From UBA5070 sp035913415 (lineage in GTDB: Bacteria > Fibrobacterota > Fibrobacteria > UBA5070): a stretch of DNA of 64,000 bases. Where the stretch lies: positions 1 to 64,000 of the forward strand of contig JAMIIV010000068.1 in assembly GCA_035913415.1 (NCBI GenBank), given 5' to 3'. Below the pieces are notes generated by a model. It had not been told where the DNA came from, searched no databases, and saw only the letters and a program-made list of their open reading frames with translations. Position 1 is the stretch's first letter. Each line of letters opens with the position of its first letter. Of the stretch, positions 16,398 to 27,121 are shown piece after piece. The translations under genes and the position numbers were made by a program.

Positions 16398-18251
16398 ATG
16401 AAGATGCATCGATGGTACCAGTTCCTGCTCACCGCGCAGTTGGCGCTTGGCGCGGCTCCCGTGCTCGCGACGACGATCGAAGCGGAAAGTCAAGCCCTCG
16501 GGACCGGCGCTGTCGTCCGCGACAGCGCCGGGGTTTCGGGAAACAAGTACGTCAATTCCAACGGAATGACGTTCACGGTCACGGTCGACAGCACCGGGAT
16601 CTACGACATCGCGATCAAGATGTGGGTGAAGCAGTACGACTGGTTCAACAGTTCCATCTTCATCAACAGCAGCACGAGCGCTGCCGCGAGCTTCCTGACC
16701 AATTCCCCGAACCTCGCCTTCACCCCGTACACCCTCACCACAAGCGCCAAGCTGACCGCGGGGAAGAACACCATCGCCGTGACGGGGGGGACGGCCAATT
16801 TCGATGTTCTGACCCTCGATCGCCAACCACCGGTGGTCTTCCAGCTCGATGCGGCGCCCGTCACTCCCAATGCCACCCAAGCGGCGCTCCAGGTCAAGAC
16901 CTTCCTGACCCGGAACTTCGGCACGAAGACGATCTCCGGCATGATGATCGGAGACAACGCGTTCAACTACGACTACGGCAACATGCGTCTCATCGACAGG
17001 TGCGTCCCGACGGATTCCTGCAAGGTCGCCGACTCCCTCACCACGTTCCTCGGCCAGGAAGACATCCGCCTCTTCAAGCAGAGGTCCGGGGAATATCCTG
17101 CCCTGGGTGGGTTCGACCAGTTGTTCGCCACGGGAGGCCACTCCGACGAAGGATGGTTCCGGGGCTACACCGAAAACAACCTCCGCATGGCAAAGCAACT
17201 GTGGGACCTCGGAGGCATTCCCGCGTTCACCTGGCACTGGAAGGTGGGCAAGGACACCGTCTTCTACACCAAGGCGTCGGGCTTCAACAGCGCCGGCTGC
17301 ACCCAGGGGGTCATGGGGACATCGGCCGACAACACCTGCTTCGACTACACCAACGCGTTCTCGGACGCCAGTTGCAAGGACACCGATACCTCCTCGGTCG
17401 AATACAAGGCCCTGGTGGCCGACCTCGACAAGATCTCCGTCGGATTCCTGCGCCTGCAGGATTCGGGGGTCGCGGCGATCTGGCGTCCGCTCCACGAAGC
17501 TGCGGGCGGATGGTTCTGGTGGGGAGTGGGGGGCAGCTCCTGCTACCAGTCCCTGTACCGCCTGGCGTTCGACCGCATGGTCCGCGTGAACGGTGTGCGC
17601 AACCTGATCTGGGTGTGGAACATCGAACGCGATCCGAAGATCGGGTACGACTACACCGCGCTGAATCCGGCATGGTACCCCGGTGATGATGTCGTCGACG
17701 TCATCGGCGTCGACATCTACAACAGCGCCAACGACCAGAAGTCCAACATCGGTTCGTTCAGCAAGATCGTTGCCTCCATGGGCGCGAAGAAGCTCCTGGC
17801 CCTCACCGAGAACGGGCCCATCCCCGACGTCGACAGCATGGCCATCGACGGGGCCGTCTGGTCGTGGTGGATGCCCTGGTACAACACCTGGGGCAGCGGC
17901 TTCCTGAACCAGACCGCGGACAACGTCTGGGCGAAGAACCTGAAAGACCCCAGGATCATCAGCCTGGGCAACATGCCGGGCTGGGGGACCTACAGCACCG
18001 GGATCTCCAACAAGAATCAACGAGCGGCCTCGGCCCCGGGGATGGTCCTGCAAGGCCGGACCCTCTACATCAGCACCCAGGGCAGCTCGGCCACGGTCAC
18101 GTTCTACGACCATCGCGGGCACCGCGTCGCGGATCACCGACAAGGCCCGGGAACCAAGGCGTATGCTCTGCAGACCATGACCAAGGGGCTCTACATCGTG
18201 CAGGTGGAGGGGGCGCAGGCCACGGCGACGCGACGGATCGTGGTCCCTTGA
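16398..18251 (+). CDS. Secreted GH26 beta-mannanase with CBM35/6-like module and C-terminal sorting-like domain
   Basis: A 617-residue enzyme predicted to cleave beta-1,4-mannan outside the cell. Order: signal peptide (1-26, ending VLATT); carbohydrate-binding module of CBM6/35 type (about 27-145, IEAESQALGTGAVVRDSAG ... NFDVLTLDR); GH26 barrel (about 160-530). The acid/base is E367 in WRPLHEAAGGWFWWG and the nucleophile is E471 in LTENGPIPD, a spacing of 104 residues that suits GH26. TWHWK is also typical. The C-terminal 75 residues (TLYISTQGSSATVTFYDHRG ... GLYIVQVEG) look like a secretion/sorting domain of the Por/T9SS type. A GAGGG site precedes the ATG. The gene is monocistronic behind its own promoter. 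Confidence 0.9.
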   Translation: MKMHRWYQFLLTAQLALGAAPVLATTIEAESQALGTGAVVRDSAGVSGNKYVNSNGMTFTVTVDSTGIYDIAIKMWVKQYDWFNSSIFINSSTSAAASFLTNSPNLAFTPYTLTTSAKLTAGKNTIAVTGGTANFDVLTLDRQPPVVFQLDAAPVTPNATQAALQVKTFLTRNFGTKTISGMMIGDNAFNYDYGNMRLIDRCVPTDSCKVADSLTTFLGQEDIRLFKQRSGEYPALGGFDQLFATGGHSDEGWFRGYTENNLRMAKQLWDLGGIPAFTWHWKVGKDTVFYTKASGFNSAGCTQGVMGTSADNTCFDYTNAFSDASCKDTDTSSVEYKALVADLDKISVGFLRLQDSGVAAIWRPLHEAAGGWFWWGVGGSSCYQSLYRLAFDRMVRVNGVRNLIWVWNIERDPKIGYDYTALNPAWYPGDDVVDVIGVDIYNSANDQKSNIGSFSKIVASMGAKKLLALTENGPIPDVDSMAIDGAVWSWWMPWYNTWGSGFLNQTADNVWAKNLKDPRIISLGNMPGWGTYSTGISNKNQRAASAPGMVLQGRTLYISTQGSSATVTFYDHRGHRVADHRQGPGTKAYALQTMTKGLYIVQVEGAQATATRRIVVP

Positions 18252-18364
18252 GCCGGGGGCTCCCTCTCGGATATTGACAAGACCTGTCCATCCCCGGGGA
18301 TGTGCTCTTCGCGACGAGCGTCGCCAGGGCACGACGCCCGGTCGCCCCCGAACCAGTCCCCACG

Positions 18365-18398
18365 AAAAAGGCCCGCCCTGCGTTGCAGGACGGGCCTT
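18365..18398 (-). terminator. Rho-independent terminator of the ABC-F gene
   Basis: On the minus strand a 14-bp stem (AAGGCCCGTCCTGC / GCAGGGCGGGCCTT, one G-U pair, 3-nt loop) runs into five T residues (complement of 18365-18369). It lies about 25 nt past the ABC-F stop. On the plus strand the same stem has a C-A mismatch and no T-run, so it serves the minus-strand gene best. Confidence 0.85.
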
Positions 18399-18422
18399 CC
18401 AGCAATATGGAATCGAAGGGCT

Positions 18423-20051
18423 TCAGCCCTTCTTGCGCGCCTTGGCGCGGGACACCATTTCGTCGCGGGCCTTGAGGTAGTCGTCGTAGGGGCCCTGGAA
18501 GTCGATGAACTGGTTTTCCACGATCTCGACCACGCGAGTGGCCAGGGAGCTCACGAAGGTGCGGTCGTGCGAGACGAAGATCAGGCTGCCTTCGTAGTCC
18601 TTGAGCTCTTCGTTGAAGGCCGAGATGGCTTCCAGGTCGAGGTGGTTGGTGGGCTCGTCCAGGACGATGGTGTTGGACTGCTGGGCCATCAGCATGGCGA
18701 ACAGCAGACGCGCCTTTTCACCGCCGGACAGCACCTTGGTCTGCTTCATCTGGGCGTCGCCGGAAAAGAGCATGCGACCCAACGTGGCGCGGATCTCCTG
18801 CTGGCTCCAGGTGGGACGGAACTGGTAGAGCCAGTCGAAGGCGGTCATTTCGGGATCGAGCAGTTCGAACGGATCTTGCGGGAAATACGACCGCACGGCC
18901 GATTGTCCCCAGGTGATGGAGCCCTTGACCGGTTCGATCTGGCCCATCATGAGCTTCAGCAGGGTGGACTTGCCCACGCCGTTGACGCCGATGATCGCGA
19001 CCTTCTCGCCGGCGACGATGTCGAGGTCGATGTTCGAATACAGCGGGGTGCCGCCGTCGAAGGCCATCGTGAGACCCTTGAGGCCCACGACCTGCCGACC
19101 GCAGGGCTTCTCGATCTTGAGGATGGGGCGCGGGGCCACGCGCGAGCTGGGCCGCAGCTCGACCATGTCTTCCTTGATCTTCTCCAATTGCTTCTGGCGC
19201 GAGCTGGCCTGCGAGGCCTTGGAGGCGTTGGCCGAGAAGCGCGCGACGAACTCCTGAAGCTCTTCCTTCTTCTTGTTCATGCGGTCGTTGTGCGCCTGGG
19301 CGCGCTCGCGGGCCAGCTTGACGGCGGTCTCCCACTGGGAGTAGTTGCCGGTGAACTGGTTGATCTCCTTGTAGTCCACATCCAGGATGTGCGTGCAGAC
19401 GTTGTCCAGGAAGTGGCGGTCGTGGGAGATCACGATGACCAGGCCCTCGTACTGGTTGAGAATCCTCTCGAGCCAGGCGATGGTCAGGATGTCCAGGTGG
19501 TTGGTCGGTTCGTCCAGCATCAGGATGTCGGGACGTGCGAACAGCGCCTGGGCCAAAAGCACACGCAGCTTCCAGCCGCCCACCAGATTGGTGAGCGGGT
19601 CGTTGTGCTGTTCGGTGGGAATTCCCAGGCCTTCCAGAAGCTCGCCGGCGCGCGACTCGGCGGTGTACCCGTCCATGTCGGCGAATTCCATTTCGAGGTC
19701 GGCGACCAGGTTGCCTTCTTCCTCGGTCATCTCGGTCTTGGCGTAGAGTTCCTCGCGTTTCTTGAGGACCTCCCAGAAGCGGGCGTGGCCCTGCAGCACG
19801 GTATCGAGGATGCTGAACCCGTCGAAGGCGTTGTGGTCCTGGCGCAGGTAACCGCGGGTGCGGTTGGGCTCGAATTCGATCGAGCCGTCGGTCTGCGTCT
19901 CTTCGCCCTGGAGGATCTTGATCAGGGTGGTCTTGCCCGAACCGTTGCCGCCGATGAGGCCGTAACGATTGCCGCCCTTGAGCTTGAGATTGACGTTGCT
20001 GTAAAGGGGACGATCCCCGAACTGCTTGGAAAGTTCGCTGATGATGATCAT
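18423..20051 (-). CDS. ABC-F family ATPase (YbiT-like translation factor)
   Basis: A 542-residue soluble protein with two ATP-binding cassettes and no membrane domain. NBD1 has Walker A GGNGSGKTT, signature LVGGWKLRVLLAQAL and Walker B DILMLDEPTNHLD. NBD2 has GVNGVGKST, LSGGEKARLLFAML and DEPTNHLD. Between them lies the charged linker (KKKEELQEFVARFSANASKA...) that reaches the ribosomal P-site tRNA in ABC-F proteins. The domain pattern resembles YbiT. The ATG at 20051 is preferred over a TTG four codons upstream. It is a single-gene unit with a strong terminator. Confidence 0.9.
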   Translation of the reverse strand: MIIISELSKQFGDRPLYSNVNLKLKGGNRYGLIGGNGSGKTTLIKILQGEETQTDGSIEFEPNRTRGYLRQDHNAFDGFSILDTVLQGHARFWEVLKKREELYAKTEMTEEEGNLVADLEMEFADMDGYTAESRAGELLEGLGIPTEQHNDPLTNLVGGWKLRVLLAQALFARPDILMLDEPTNHLDILTIAWLERILNQYEGLVIVISHDRHFLDNVCTHILDVDYKEINQFTGNYSQWETAVKLARERAQAHNDRMNKKKEELQEFVARFSANASKASQASSRQKQLEKIKEDMVELRPSSRVAPRPILKIEKPCGRQVVGLKGLTMAFDGGTPLYSNIDLDIVAGEKVAIIGVNGVGKSTLLKLMMGQIEPVKGSITWGQSAVRSYFPQDPFELLDPEMTAFDWLYQFRPTWSQQEIRATLGRMLFSGDAQMKQTKVLSGGEKARLLFAMLMAQQSNTIVLDEPTNHLDLEAISAFNEELKDYEGSLIFVSHDRTFVSSLATRVVEIVENQFIDFQGPYDDYLKARDEMVSRAKARKKG

Positions 20052-20252
20052 GAGTGGGGCCAAAAGTACTTTCCGCAGCGTCGGAACGCCGTGCCGGTGG
20101 ATTCCGTGGACGGAAGGGACAACACTGTTTTCCCCATTTGGTACCTGCAGAGTCCTGCACTTGGCCTTGCAGTTATGACATTATGGATTCCAGTCCGGTC
20201 AGTCTACGGGGCATTGCCCCGACGGTCGTCCCTTATCGGAGAATCCAACGCC

Positions 20253-21080
20253 ATGTCCATGTCTCCGCTGCTTTGCCTACTTCTGGTCCACGCCGCCTCC
20301 GATTCGGTCGCGATGCCCCCGCTTTATCCCAACGTCTCTCCGCTGCCGGAGTTCGGCGGCGATTCCGACACCGCCGTCCTGCTCCCGCAGGCGCCTGTCG
20401 CGGTGGTCGCGCCCGCAGCCGTGGTGGTCGTACCTCCTGCACCCGTGTCCCCGCCGCCTGTCGCCACCGTGCCCGCTCCGGCTGCCACGGCACCGTCGAC
20501 CTCGCCCGCGCCGCATCGCAGCACCGCCGAGCGGTTCGGGGCATGGCAGGTCGGACTGGCCGGAGGCGGGGCTTCGGGTTACGGCTTCTCGTTCCGTCGC
20601 TGGTTCGGGGATGCCAACGCCCTGCAGATCAACCTGACCCCGTTCATCTCGCGCTCGAACTATCCCGGATCGGAAGATCCCAATGACGAAAACCGTCTTC
20701 TCGACAGCGGGTTCGTCCTCGAGGCATCCTTGGTCGCGGGGCTCTCGTGGTTGCACCAGATCGTGCAGGTCCCGCTGTTTTCCGATGCGGGTGAACTGAA
20801 GGTGTTGTCGTACGTCGCGGGGTCCACGGATCTTTCCGTCGAGCAGCAGCAGATGGACCGCTGGATGGTCAAGGCCGACGGCACCACGCGCACGCGCTGG
20901 TACGACGACTACTACCGCACCCGCCGCGAATTCCGCCTGGGCGGCGGCGGTGGCTGCGAGATCTCGCGCTGGCGCCTTTCGGCCAGCGCGATGGTCGGCC
21001 TGGCCGGCTGGTACGAAGACGTCAGCGGCGATTTCGGCGTCCAGCCCGACGGCCAGGTGGGTCTGCACTTCCGGTTCTGA
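20253..21080 (+). CDS. Putative outer-membrane beta-barrel protein with Pro/Ala/Val-rich linker
   Basis: A 275-residue protein I cannot place in a named family. It has a short signal peptide (MSMSPLLCLLLVHAAS), then a low-complexity linker rich in VAP repeats (about 45-100). The rest has alternating aromatic/hydrophobic strands (FGAWQVGLAGGGASGYGFSF, LQINLTPFISR, WLHQIVQVPLF) and ends in LHFRF, the terminal-aromatic signature typical of outer-membrane barrels. GGAG lies about 11 nt before the ATG. It is monocistronic, divergent from the ABC-F gene. Confidence 0.6.
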   Translation: MSMSPLLCLLLVHAASDSVAMPPLYPNVSPLPEFGGDSDTAVLLPQAPVAVVAPAAVVVVPPAPVSPPPVATVPAPAATAPSTSPAPHRSTAERFGAWQVGLAGGGASGYGFSFRRWFGDANALQINLTPFISRSNYPGSEDPNDENRLLDSGFVLEASLVAGLSWLHQIVQVPLFSDAGELKVLSYVAGSTDLSVEQQQMDRWMVKADGTTRTRWYDDYYRTRREFRLGGGGGCEISRWRLSASAMVGLAGWYEDVSGDFGVQPDGQVGLHFRF

Positions 21081-21109
21081 TCTTCCGGGGGCGTCCCCGC
21101 TCCCGGTTG

Positions 21110-21236
21110 CCGGTGGTCGAGACGTCCGTTGGTCGAGCTTGTCCGGTAGTCGAGCCGTCCGGTGGTCGAGCTTGTCGAGACCCACCCGGCTGGTCTCGAC
21201 AAGCTCGACCACCGATCACAAGCTCGACCAACGGAC
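21110..21236. repeat. Nested long inverted repeats (extragenic palindrome, copy 1)
   Basis: A perfect 23-bp inverted repeat (21160-21182 with 21192-21214, 9-bp loop; arm begins CGGTGGTCGAGCTTGTCG) sits inside a second perfect 19-bp inverted repeat (21124-21142 with 21218-21236; arm GTCCGTTGGTCGAGCTTGT). Further half-sites (CGGTGGTCGAGAC at 21111, GGTAGTCGAGC at 21145) flank it. It separates the convergent barrel-protein and livF genes and could fold into a cruciform or a bidirectional terminator. A second copy lies at 26176-26230. Confidence 0.9.
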
Positions 21237-21301
21237 AAAAGCCCCACCACCAAACTGCCGCTCAACGACCGGAACCAGGCTCGATTCCTCGATGCGGCCG
21301 A

Positions 21302-22014
<713 letters not shown>

Positions 22015-22018
<4 letters not shown>

Positions 22019-22844
22019 GCGGCGGCCTCCGCGCCGAGATAGGCCTCGAGCACGCGGGGATGGGATCGCACGTGTTCGGGGGAGCCTTCGGCGATGGGTT
22101 CGCCGTGGTCCAGGACCAGGATGTGGTCGGAGATTTCCATCACCAGTTTCATGTGGTGTTCGATCACCACCACCGCGACTCCGGTGGCGGCGATGCGGCG
22201 CACCAGGTCCATCATGTCCACGATCTCTGAAGGGTTCATGCCGGCGCCCGGTTCGTCCAGCAGCAGGACCTTGGGATCGGTGGCCAAGGCACGGGCGACT
22301 TCCAGGCGGCGCTGCAGACCGTAGGGCAGGCTGCGGGCCCAGTCGGAGGCCCGTTCGGCGAGCCCCCGGCGCTGCAAGCGGTCGGTGATGTCGCGGGCCG
22401 AATTGGTGGCCCGCTCGGCGAGCCCCACGAACTCCAGGAGCTCCAGGGCCTTCTCGCGGGCCGCGTGTTCCTGGGCCAGGTAGCCTGAGGTCCGGCACAC
22501 GATCTGCCACAGGGGCGCCCGGGTATGGGCGAAGCGCCCGACCAGGACGTTCTGGAGGACCGTCATCTCCGGGAACAGGCGGATGTTCTGGAAACTTCGG
22601 GCCAGGCCCGCGTGGTTGACCTGGTGGGGCTTGAGTCCGACCAGGTCCCGGCCGTTGAGTTTCACCGATCCCGCTTCGGGACGGTAGATGCCCGAGAGGC
22701 AGTTGAAGAAGGTGGTTTTGCCCGCGCCGTTGGGACCGATCACCGAAACGATGCGGCCGGCGTGGGCCTCCAGAGAAACGCCCTGTACGGCCTGCAGACC
22801 ACCGAAGCGTTTGCCGATGCCGGTCGCCACCAGCAGGGGCGCGG

Positions 22845-22848
<4 letters not shown>
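22015..22848 (-). CDS. livG: Branched-chain amino acid ABC transporter ATPase LivG
   Basis: A 277-residue ATPase partner of LivF. Walker A is VIGPNGAGKTTFFNCLSG, the LivG-typical ARSFQNIRLFPEMTVLQNVLVG follows, the signature is SLPYGLQRRLEVARAL and Walker B is VLLLDEPGAGMNP. A small in-frame duplication-like stretch is visible in the helical region (GLAERATNSARDITDRLQRR followed by GLAERASDWARSLPYGLQRR), about 20 residues repeated. ATGA overlaps occur at both ends. Confidence 0.93.
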
Positions 22849-24028
<1,180 letters not shown>

Positions 24029-24029
<1 letters not shown>

Positions 24030-24934
24030 CAGACCTTCTCCGCCACGCGTTCGCCCAGGATGCCCCGAGGGCGAAGCAACAGGACCAGGATCAGGATGGC
24101 GAAGGCGGTCACATTCTTCCATTCGCTCTTGATCCAAAGCGAGGTGGCGTCTTCCACGAGTCCCAGCAGGAGTCCACCCAGGACGGCTCCGGGAATGTTT
24201 CCGATCCCTCCCAGCACGGCCGCGATGAAGGCCTTGAGGCCGATCTGGTAGCCAGCGTCGAACCGCAGCACCCCTTGGTACATGGCGATCATGACGCCCC
24301 CGGCGGCGGCCAGCGCCGATCCCAGCATGAACGTCATCGCGATGGTCCGGTCTACGGGAATGCCCACCAGCGAGGCCATCGTGCGGTCCTGCGCGACGGC
24401 GCGCAGGGCGATGCCCACCCGCGTGCGTTGGATGAGCCAGAACAGTCCGGCCATCAAAAGCAAGGTGGTGGTCAGGATGGACACTTGCAGCAGGCTGATG
24501 GCGGCGCCCAGGATTTCGATGCTCCGTCCGGCCAAGGGCTCGGAGACGGCCCGGGGGAAGTCGATCTTGCCTTTGGTGACCGAAAGCATCACGAAGTTCT
24601 GCAAGACGATGCTCATCCCGATGGCGCTGGTCAGGGGAGCCAGCAGATGGGCTCCCCGCAGGCGACGGTACGCGACGCGTTCGTTGGTCCACCCCAGCAC
24701 GGCGCAAAAGAGCATGGCGACCACGATGGCCAGGGGAAGGGTGAGACCCACCCCGACCAGGCCGGCGGAACCGAAAGCGCCCAAAGCCCAGACACACGCG
24801 AACATCCCGACCATGAACACTTCGCCATGGGCGAAGTTGATCATGCCGAGGATGCCGTACACCATGGTGTAGCCCAGCGCGACAAGGGCGTAGGCCGAGC
24901 CGCGCGACAGGCCGTTGATCAGGACTTCGAGCAT
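24029..24934 (-). CDS. livH: Branched-chain amino acid ABC transporter permease LivH
   Basis: A 301-residue permease pairing with LivM. It begins LINGLSRGSAYALVALGYTMVYGILGMINFAHGEVFMVG, the LivH hallmark. The EAA-like loop is GIALRAVAQDRTMASLVGIPVDRTI. The C-terminus holds GLLLGLVEDATSLW and LRPRGILG. It is 8 nt downstream of the binding-protein gene and overlaps livM by one base, so the cluster is one transcript in the order K-H-M-G-F. Confidence 0.93.
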
Positions 24935-24942
24935 TTCCGGGT

Positions 24943-25998
24943 TCAGCGCACGACGTATTTGCCGGCGCGCTGCGTCCAGATCACGAAGTTCGCTTTTTTC
25001 AGATCGCCCTTGGAGTCGAAGTCCGCGCCGCCCAGGAGGGCGGGCCACGACTGGGACCGCAGGGTCTCGGCGAGCTTGGTCGCTTCGGTGGTGCCCGCCT
25101 TCTGGATGGCGGCCAGGAGCGTGTTGGCGGCATCGTAGCCGTAGACGGTGTAGCCGCCCGGTTCGGCCTTGAACCGGGCTTTGTAGTCGGCGAAGAGCTT
25201 CTGGGCTCCGGGCAGGGTGGCGGGGTCGGGACCGAAGGTCACGAACAGCGATTCGGCCTGGGCACCCACCGATTCGATCATCTTGGCGTCGTAGATGCCG
25301 TCGCCGCCCATGACGGCACCCTTGATCCCCGCCTGGCGCAACTGGTTGAAGAACGGGCCGCCTTGGCCGTACATGCCGCCGAAGTAGACGGCCTGCGCAC
25401 CGGACTTCTGGATGGCCGCGATCACGCCGCGGAAGTCCATCTCTTCGCTGGCCAGACCGTCGAACATCACGACCTTGCCCCCGCGGGCTTCCAGGGACTT
25501 CTTGAATTCGTCGGCGATGCCCTGACCGTAGGCGGTCTTGTTGTGGAGCACCGCGACCTGGGTGATCTTCAGGGTGTCGAAGGCGAAGTTGGCCATGACC
25601 ACGCCTTGTTGGTCGTCGCGGCCGCACATGCGAAACAGCGTGGGGATGCCGCGCTCGGTGACCTGGGGATTGGTGCTGGCGGCCGTCACCTGCAAGATGC
25701 CCGCTTTCTGGTAGATCTCGGAGGCGGGCAGGGTGCAACCGGAGTTCCAGTGGCCGATCACGGCTTGTACCCCTGCGGCCACCAGTTCCTGCGCCACGGC
25801 CACGGCCTGGTTGGCCTTGCCTTCGTCGTCGCGCGAGACGATCTCGATTTTTTTGCCCAGCAGGCCGCCTTTGGCGTTCCACTCCTCGATGGCCAGTTCG
25901 GATCCGCGCTGCGCGGCCGTGCCGATTTCGCCGTCGGAGCCGGTGAGCACCCCCGCCAGGCCGATTTTGAGGGTGTCTTCCTTCTTCTGGCAGCCCAT
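24943..25998 (-). CDS. livK: Branched-chain amino acid ABC transporter substrate-binding lipoprotein LivK/LivJ
   Basis: A periplasmic-binding-fold protein (Peripla_BP_6 type: IGLAGVLTGSDGEIGTAAQRGSELAIEEWNA ... VIGHWNSGCTLPASEIYQ). It delivers the ligand to LivHM; substrate could be an amino acid, amide or urea. The ATG at 25998 yields MGCQKKED, which starts in the middle of a lipoprotein signal. In frame just upstream the bases encode KTIKSLLVVAFATGALMGC, an excellent lipobox signal, but the codon expected to be its start is ATC (26047-26049). No ATG, GTG or TTG precedes it. The true start is therefore probably near 26049. Confidence 0.88.
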   Translation of the reverse strand: MGCQKKEDTLKIGLAGVLTGSDGEIGTAAQRGSELAIEEWNAKGGLLGKKIEIVSRDDEGKANQAVAVAQELVAAGVQAVIGHWNSGCTLPASEIYQKAGILQVTAASTNPQVTERGIPTLFRMCGRDDQQGVVMANFAFDTLKITQVAVLHNKTAYGQGIADEFKKSLEARGGKVVMFDGLASEEMDFRGVIAAIQKSGAQAVYFGGMYGQGGPFFNQLRQAGIKGAVMGGDGIYDAKMIESVGAQAESLFVTFGPDPATLPGAQKLFADYKARFKAEPGGYTVYGYDAANTLLAAIQKAGTTEATKLAETLRSQSWPALLGGADFDSKGDLKKANFVIWTQRAGKYVVR

Positions 25999-26175
25999 CA
26001 GGGCTCCGGTCGCGAAGGCGACGACCAGCAGGGATTTGATTGTCTTGATGTCCGGAAAGATAAAGCGCCCGGTGAGGATCCCACACCGCAGGTTGGGTTT
26101 CCTGCAAGGCCCCTGCGGAACGGTCCTCGAAGGTCTGACAATGTCAAACCCGTGCCCGTCGACGAGCCTGTCGTT

Positions 26176-26230
26176 CGGTGGTCGAGCTTGCCGAGACCCA
26201 CCGCGTTGGTCTCGACAGGCTCGACCACCG
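26176..26230. repeat. Long inverted repeat (extragenic palindrome, copy 2)
   Basis: The arms 26176-26198 and 26208-26230 are 23 bp each with two mismatches and a 9-bp loop. They share the CGGTGGTCGAGC...CGAGACC consensus and loop size of the element at 21160-21214. Additional half-sites lie at 26162 (GACGAGCCTGTCG) and about 26240 (GGTGGTCTCGCCAGGC). It sits between the DUF5718-like gene and livK, so the two copies bracket the liv operon exactly. Confidence 0.88.
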
Positions 26231-26275
26231 GGGCAAGTGGGTGGTCTCGCCAGGCCACCGGGGGCGGTGCGGGCT

Positions 26276-27121
26276 TCAGGCGTTTTTCGCGTGTCTCACC
26301 AGCAGTGACATTCCCTCGACCTGCACATTGGCTTCGCAGAGCTTGGGCAGGTCGGAGGCCGACAGCATGGCAGGGTCGTAGACGCACACCGCGAAGCGAT
26401 CGCCAGGCTCCAGCCAGCCGGTTTCTCCCAACGCCGTGTAACGGGTGGCGCCGATGGTGATGACGGCGTGTTCGGGGCGACCTGCCGCTTCGAGCAGCTC
26501 GTGGAGGTTCTCCAGAGGACCTTCGTCGATCTGGTTCCACAAGCGGTCCTGGATCCAGTCCACCAGAGCGGGACCGTAGAGACTGTAGCCCAGCACGGGG
26601 CTGTCCACGCCGTAGGCTTCCCAGGCGCCGGCCCGGAAGCGGAAGCTCGCGATTCTGTACCTGTCCATGGGGCATCCCGGCACAAGTCCGTCGGGCAACT
26701 CGATCCAGCTTGGGGAGGCGCCTTTGGAGCCGGGGCCCCAGTTTTTCTTTTCGCTGATCTTGCGGGCCCCTTCCCGGCGGATCGAGGCGTCGTCGAAGGC
26801 CCCGAAGGCACGAGGCGTCACCAAAATGCCGCCCTCGGTGGGGTAGGAAAGGTCGCAGAGCAACGCCGATTCCGGCTCGCCCTGGATCTGGGCCCCGGTC
26901 GGCAGGGCCAAGGTGTGGGAAGAGACGGGGTCGATTCCCAGGGGGCCCTCGACGGCCAGGTGGAAGGGGAACATGCCTTTGGGGCCGTTGCCGGAACGCA
27001 CCAGCATGGCGAAGTCGCGGATCTCTCCGGCCTGCTCCAGATGCCCGGCGAAGTTTCCGGCCACGCCGAATCCGGCCCAGGTGCCGGAGGTGAAGGGCAG
27101 GGGATGGGAGCTGGTGTTCAC
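26276..27121 (-). CDS. DUF5718-like conserved protein
   Basis: A 281-residue soluble protein of unknown function. The N-terminal block GFGVAGNFAGHLEQAGEIRDF, followed by PKGMFPFH, is what I recall for the DUF5718 family; a search would settle it. No signal peptide, membrane segment or catalytic motif is obvious. The start is a GTG whose GTGA overlaps the nadC stop, so it is translationally coupled to NAD synthesis. That is the only functional clue. Confidence 0.65.
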   Translation of the reverse strand: MNTSSHPLPFTSGTWAGFGVAGNFAGHLEQAGEIRDFAMLVRSGNGPKGMFPFHLAVEGPLGIDPVSSHTLALPTGAQIQGEPESALLCDLSYPTEGGILVTPRAFGAFDDASIRREGARKISEKKNWGPGSKGASPSWIELPDGLVPGCPMDRYRIASFRFRAGAWEAYGVDSPVLGYSLYGPALVDWIQDRLWNQIDEGPLENLHELLEAAGRPEHAVITIGATRYTALGETGWLEPGDRFAVCVYDPAMLSASDLPKLCEANVQVEGMSLLVRHAKNA

